A stretch of DNA of 64,000 bases from Karalla daura (taxonomy: Eukaryota > Chordata > Actinopteri > Chaetodontiformes > Leiognathidae): contig JANZKI010000039.1 in assembly GCA_029224185.1 (NCBI GenBank), positions 682,001-746,000 on the forward strand, in the 5' to 3' direction. Positions 59,332 to 64,000 of the stretch are shown here, piece after piece (position 1 is the first letter of the stretch; every line of letters begins with the position of its first letter). Under the pieces are notes generated by a model. That model was given only the letters and a program-made list of their open reading frames with translations, did not search any database and was not told where the DNA came from. Made by a program: the position numbers and the translations under genes.

Positions 59332-62300
59332 ATGATCCTGGAGATGAGATATTAAAGCTCGCCGAAAGTGAAAAAGTGAAAAGAACGACCACCCCGGACC
59401 TGTCGTTTTTTTCACTTTCGGCGAGCTTTAATATCTCAGCTCCGGAAAAACACCCGGCATCGGGATTGCTTTTTCCAGTGAGCGTGGGCCACCCCGGAGG
59501 CGGCTCACACCCCAAATCGTTGGTTTGGGCTCGTTCGCTCGGGGTCGGGATTTCGGCCAAAACGACAGGTCCGGGGTGGTCGTTTTTTTCACTTTCGGCG
59601 AGCTTTAATATCTCAGCTCCAGGATCAAATCCGGCATCGGGATTGCTTTTTCCAGTGAGCGTGGACCACCCCGGAGGCGGCTCACACCCCAAATGGTGGG
59701 TTTGGGCTCGCTCGCTCGGGGTCGGGATCTCGGCCAAAACGACAGGTCCGGGGTGGTCGTTTTTTTCACTTTCGGCGAGCTTTAAAATCTCAGCTCCAGG
59801 ATCAAATCCGGCATCGGGATTGCTTTTTCCAGTGAGCGTGGGCCACCCCGGAGGCGGCTCACACCCCAAATCGTTGGTTTGGGCTCGTTCGCTCGGGGTC
59901 GGGATTTCGGCCAAAACGACAGGTCCGGGGTGGTCGTTTTTTTCACTTTCGGCGAGCTTTAATATCTCAGCTCCAGGATCAAATCCGGCATCGGGATGGC
60001 TTTTTCCAGTGAGCGTGGGCCACTCCGGAGGCGGCTCACACCCCAATTCGGGGGTTTGGGCTCGCTCGCTCGGGGTCGGGATCTCGGCCAAAACGACATG
60101 TCCGGGGTGGTCGTTTTTTTCCCTTTCGGCGAGCTTTAATATCTCAGCTCCAGGATCATATGATCCTGGAGATGAGATATTAAAGCTGGCCGAAAGTGAA
60201 AAAGTGAAAAAAACGACCACCCCGGACCTGTCGTTTTTTTCACTTTCGGCGAGCTTTAATATCTCAGCTCCGGAAAAACACCCGGCATCGGGATTGCTTT
60301 TTCCAGTGAGCGTGGGCCACCCCGGAGGCGGCTCACACCCCAAATGGTGGGTTTGGGCTCGCTCGCTCGGGGTCGGGATCTCGGCCAAAACGACAGGTCC
60401 GGGGTGGTCGTTTTTTTTGTCACTTTCGGCGAGCTTTAAAATCTCAGCTCCAGGATCAAATCCGGCATCGGGATTGCTTTTTCCAGTGAGCGTGGGCCAC
60501 CCCGGAGGCGGCTCACACCCCAAATCGTTGGTTTGGGCTCGTTCGCTCGGGGTCGGGATTTCGGCCAAAACGACAGGTCCGGGGTGGTCGTTTTTTTCAC
60601 TTTCGGCGAGCTTTAATATCTCAGCTCCAGGATCAAATCCGGCATCGGGATTGCTTTTTCCAGTGAGCGTGGACCACCCCGGAGGCGGCTCACACCCCAA
60701 ATGGTGGGTTTGGGCTCGCTCGCTCGGGGTCGGGATCTCGGCCAAAACGACAGGTCCGGGGTGGTCGTTTTTTTCACTTTCGGCGAGCTTTAAAATCTCA
60801 GCTCCAGGATCAAATCCGGCATCGGGATTGCTTTTTCCAGTGAGCGTGGGCCACCCCGGAGGCGGCTCACACCCCAAATCGTTGGTTTGGGCTCGTTCGC
60901 TCGGGGTCGGGATTTCGGCCAAAACGACAGGTCCGGGGTGGTCGTTTTTTTCACTTTCGGCGAGCTTTAATATCTCAGCTCCAGGATCAAATCCGGCATC
61001 GGGATGGCTTTTTCCAGTGAGCGTGGGCCACTCCGGAGGCGGCTCACACCCCAATTCGGGGGTTTGGGCTCGCTCGCTCGGGGTCGGGATCTCGGCCAAA
61101 ACGACATGTCCGGGGTGGTCGTTTTTTTCCCTTTCGGCGAGCTTTAATATCTCAGCTCCAGGATCATATGATCCTGGAGATGAGATATTAAAGCTCGCCG
61201 AAAGTGAAAAAGTGAAAAAAACGACCACCCCGGACCTGTCGTTTTTTTCACTTTCGGCGAGCTTTAATATCTCAGCTCCGGAAAAACACCCGGCATCGGG
61301 ATTGCTTTTTCCAGTGAGCGTGGGCCACCCCGGAGGCGGCTCACACCCCAAATGGTGGGTTTGGGCTCGCTCGCTCGGGGTCGGGATCTCGGCCAAAACG
61401 ACAGGTCCGGGGTGGTCGTTTTTTTTGTCACTTTCGGCGAGCTTTAAAATCTCAGCTCCAGGATCAAATCCGGCATCGGGATTGCTTTTTCCAGTGAGCG
61501 TGGGCCACCCCGGAGGCGGCTCACACCCCAAATCGTTGGTTTGGGCTCGTTCGCTCGGGGTCGGGATTTCGGCCAAAACGACAGGTCCGGGGTGGTCGTT
61601 TTTTTCACTTTCGGCGAGCTTTAATATCTCAGCTCCAGGATCAAATCCGGCATCGGGATTGCTTTTTCCAGTGAGCGTGGACCACCCCGGAGGCGGCTCA
61701 CACCCCAAATGGTGGGTTTGGGCTCGCTCGCTCGGGGTCGGGATCTCGGCCAAAACGACAGGTCCGGGGTGGTCGTTTTTTTCACTTTCGGCGAGCTTTA
61801 AAATCTCAGCTCCAGGATCAAATCCGGCATCGGGATTGCTTTTTCCAGTGAGCGTGGGCCACCCCGGAGGCGGCTCACACCCCAAATCGTTGGTTTGGGC
61901 TCGTTCGCTCGGGGTCGGGATTTCGGCCAAAACGACAGGTCCGGGGTGGTCGTTTTTTTCACTTTCGGCGAGCTTTAATATCTCAGCTCCAGGATCAAAT
62001 CCGGCATCGGGATGGCTTTTTCCAGTGAGCGTGGGCCACTCCGGAGGCGGCTCACACCCCAATTCGGGGGTTTGGGCTCGCTCGCTCGGGGTCGGGATCT
62101 CGGCCAAAACGACATGTCCGGGGTGGTCGTTTTTTTCCCTTTCGGCGAGCTTTAATATCTCAGCTCCAGGATCATATGATCCTGGAGATGAGATATTAAA
62201 GCTCGCCGAAAGTGAAAAAGTGAAAAAAACGACCACCCCGGACCTGTCGTTTTTTTCACTTTCGGCGAGCTTTAATATCTCAGCTCCGGAAAAACACCCG

Positions 62301-63564
62301 GCATCGGGATTGCTTTTTCCAGTGAGCGTGGGCCACCCCGGAGGCGGCTCACACCCCAAATGGTGGGTTTGGGCTCGCTCGCTCGGGGTCGGGATCTCGG
62401 CCAAAACGACAGGTCCGGGGTGGTCGTTTTTTTTGTCACTTTCGGCGAGCTTTAAAATCTCAGCTCCAGGATCAAATCCGGCATCGGGATTGCTTTTTCC
62501 AGTGAGCGTGGGCCACCCCGGAGGCGGCTCACACCCCAAATCGTTGGTTTGGGCTCGTTCGCTCGGGGTCGGGATTTCGGCCAAAACGACAGGTCCGGGG
62601 TGGTCGTTTTTTTCACTTTCGGCGAGCTTTAACATCTCAGCTCCAGGATCAAATCCGGCATCGGGATTGCTTTTTCCAGTGAGCGTGGGCCACCCCGGAG
62701 GCGGCTCACACCCCAAATGGTGGGTTTGGGCTCGCTCGCTCGGGGTCGGGATCTCGGCCAAAACGACAGGTCCGGGGTGGTCGTTTTTTTCACTTTCGGC
62801 GAGCTTTAAAATCTCAGCTCCAGGATCAAATCCGGCATCGGGATTGCTTTTTCCAGTGAGCGTGGGCCACCCCGGAGGCGGCTCACACCCCAAATGGTGG
62901 GTTTGGGCTCGCTCGCTCGGGGTCGGGATCTCGGCCAAAACGACATGTCCGGGGTGGTCGTTTTTTTCCCTTTCGGCGAGCTTTAATATCTCATCTCCAG
63001 GATCATATGATCCTGGAGATGAGATATTAAAGCTCGCCGAAAGTGAAAAAGTGAAAAAAACGACCACCCCGGACCTGTCGTTTTTTTCACTTTCGGCGAG
63101 CTTTAATATCTCAGCTCCGGAAAAACACCCGGCATCGGGATTGCTTTTTCCAGTGAGCGTGGGCCACCCCGGAGGCGGCTCACACCCCAAATCGTTGGTT
63201 TGGGCTCGTTCGCTCGGGGTCGGGATTTCGGCCAAAACGACAGGTCCGGGGTGGTCGTTTTTTTCACTTTCGGCGAGCTTTAATATCTCAGCTCCAGGAT
63301 CAAATCCGGCATCGGGATTGCTTTTTCCAGTGAGCGTGGGCCACCCCGGAGGCGGCTCACACCCCAAATGGTGGGTTTGGGCTCGCTCGCTCGGGGTCGG
63401 GATCTCGGCCAAAACGACAGGTCCGGGGTGGTCGTTTTTTTCACTTTCGGCGAGCTTTAAAATGTCAGCTCCAGGATCAAATCCGGCATCGGGATTGCTT
63501 TTTCCAGTGAGCGTGGGCCACCCCGGAGGCGGCTCACACCCCAAATGGTGGGTTTGGGCTCGCT
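59332..63564 (+). repeat. 4,233-bp HOR, copy 2 (diverges after about 63,006)
   Basis: Axes 60159, 61167 and 62175 lie exactly 4,233 bp from those of copy 1. After axis 63006 it continues S, W, W to 63657 instead of reaching a 51-bp junction. Private AAAGCTGGCCGAAAG near 60,187. Confidence 0.87.
60160..62175 (+). repeat. Two 1,008-bp HOR units
   Basis: Axes 60159, 61167 and 62175; 180-bp insertions at 60419 and 61427 (next at 62435). They are the +4,233 duplicates of the previous pair. Confidence 0.92.
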
Positions 63565-64000
63565 CGCTCGGGGTCGGGATCTCGGCCAAAACGACATGTC
63601 CGGGGTGGTCGTTTTTTTCCCTTTCGGCGAGCTTTAATATCTCATCTCCAGGATCATATGATCCTGGAGATGAGATATTAAAGCTCGCCGAAAGTGAAAA
63701 AGTGAAAAAAACGACCACCCCGGACCTGTCGTTTTTTTCACTTTCGGCGAGCTTTAATATCTCAGCTCCGGAAAAACACCCGGCATCGGGATTGCTTTTT
63801 CCAGTGAGCGTGGGCCACCCCGGAGGCGGCTCACACCCCAAATGGTGGGTTTGGGCTCGCTCGCTCGGGGTCGGGATCTCGGCCAAAACGACATGTCCGG
63901 GGTGGTCGTTTTTTTCCCTTTCGGCGAGCTTTAATATCTCATCTCCAGGATCATATGATCCTGGAGATGAGATATTAAAGCTCGCCGAAAGTGAAAAAGT
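63565..64000 (+). repeat. Array continuing to the window edge
   Basis: Modules at axes 63657 and 63954, spaced 297 bp, with a W monomer between. The last bases are inside a module arm, so the array continues beyond the window. Confidence 0.9.

Larger units (their letters stand above)
1..64000. repeat. Satellite DNA array, 177-bp basic monomer, nested higher-order repeats
   Basis: Every part of the window is a copy or rearranged copy of one 177-bp unit. Unit starts (ACGACAGGTCC or ACGACATGTCC) fall at 1, 178, 355 and so on. Monomers differ at a small set of recurrent sites, while copies one HOR period apart are almost identical, which is the signature of repeated unequal exchange or amplification. 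One monomer counts to 104 G+C in 177 bases and about 15 CpG, close to the number expected from composition. No protein-coding signal, tRNA, rRNA, transposon end or non-repetitive stretch is visible. The length, the homogeneity and the nucleosome-scale monomer fit eukaryotic heterochromatin. A centromeric role is inference only. Confidence 0.97.

Noticed and set aside
1..64000. CRISPR array
   Set aside because: The repeat is 177 bp with no unique spacers and no cas genes.
1..64000. Bacterial or phage origin
   Set aside because: 64 kb of homogeneous satellite without a single gene is not expected in bacterial or phage DNA. No ribosome-binding or operon structure is seen.

Overview
The whole 64-kb window is one uninterrupted satellite DNA array. 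I find no gene, RNA gene, transposon or unique sequence in it. The basic monomer is 177 bp (about 59% GC and about 15 CpG in a hand count of one copy, so CpG is not depleted). The best guess is a eukaryote: a long, highly homogenised, nested higher-order repeat (HOR) with a near-nucleosome-sized monomer is typical of centromeric, pericentromeric, sex-chromosome or B-chromosome heterochromatin. The species cannot be named from the sequence.

The distinctive element is an inversion module. At 98 places (by hand count) a monomer runs forward to a palindromic core, usually CCAGGATCATATGATCCTGG, continues as its own reverse complement for about 70 bases, then flips back to forward. This adds 120 bp (a 297-bp composite), or gives 274- and 314-bp versions. 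Each module can form two large hairpins. Distances between successive modules are nearly always 297 (or 274 or 314) plus whole numbers of 177- or 180-bp monomers.

Layout. 1-2,726: a 1,416-bp HOR, nearly two copies. 2,426-16,515: a 5,156-bp HOR, two full copies and a truncated third. 16,516-19,736: a junction, a 2,146-bp backward duplication, and the rest of that HOR. 19,750-32,680: a 9,532-bp unit followed by 3.4 kb of its second copy; inside it are a diverged copy of the 5,156-bp HOR and an 1,822-bp tandem duplication. At about 32,680 the array changes family: the 274- and 314-bp modules and the L-type monomers stop, and 180-bp monomers appear. 33-64 kb: a younger-looking family built from a 1,008-bp HOR (297+180+3x177) and larger duplications of 1,128, 1,704/1,881, 4,233, 6,756 and about 7,884 bp. 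Several large duplications begin or end at a palindromic core, which suggests that the palindromes seed the rearrangements.

Very long open frames exist on both strands (about 10.9 kb each at 33.8-44.7 kb). They arise because the units are stop-free in one frame and are multiples of three in length; monomer differences are largely amino-acid changing, so I do not call them genes. Monomer type names used here: S (KSLV), W (KWWV), N (NSGV), L (ARLLG), D (VDHPGG), after residues in the longest open frame, used only as labels.
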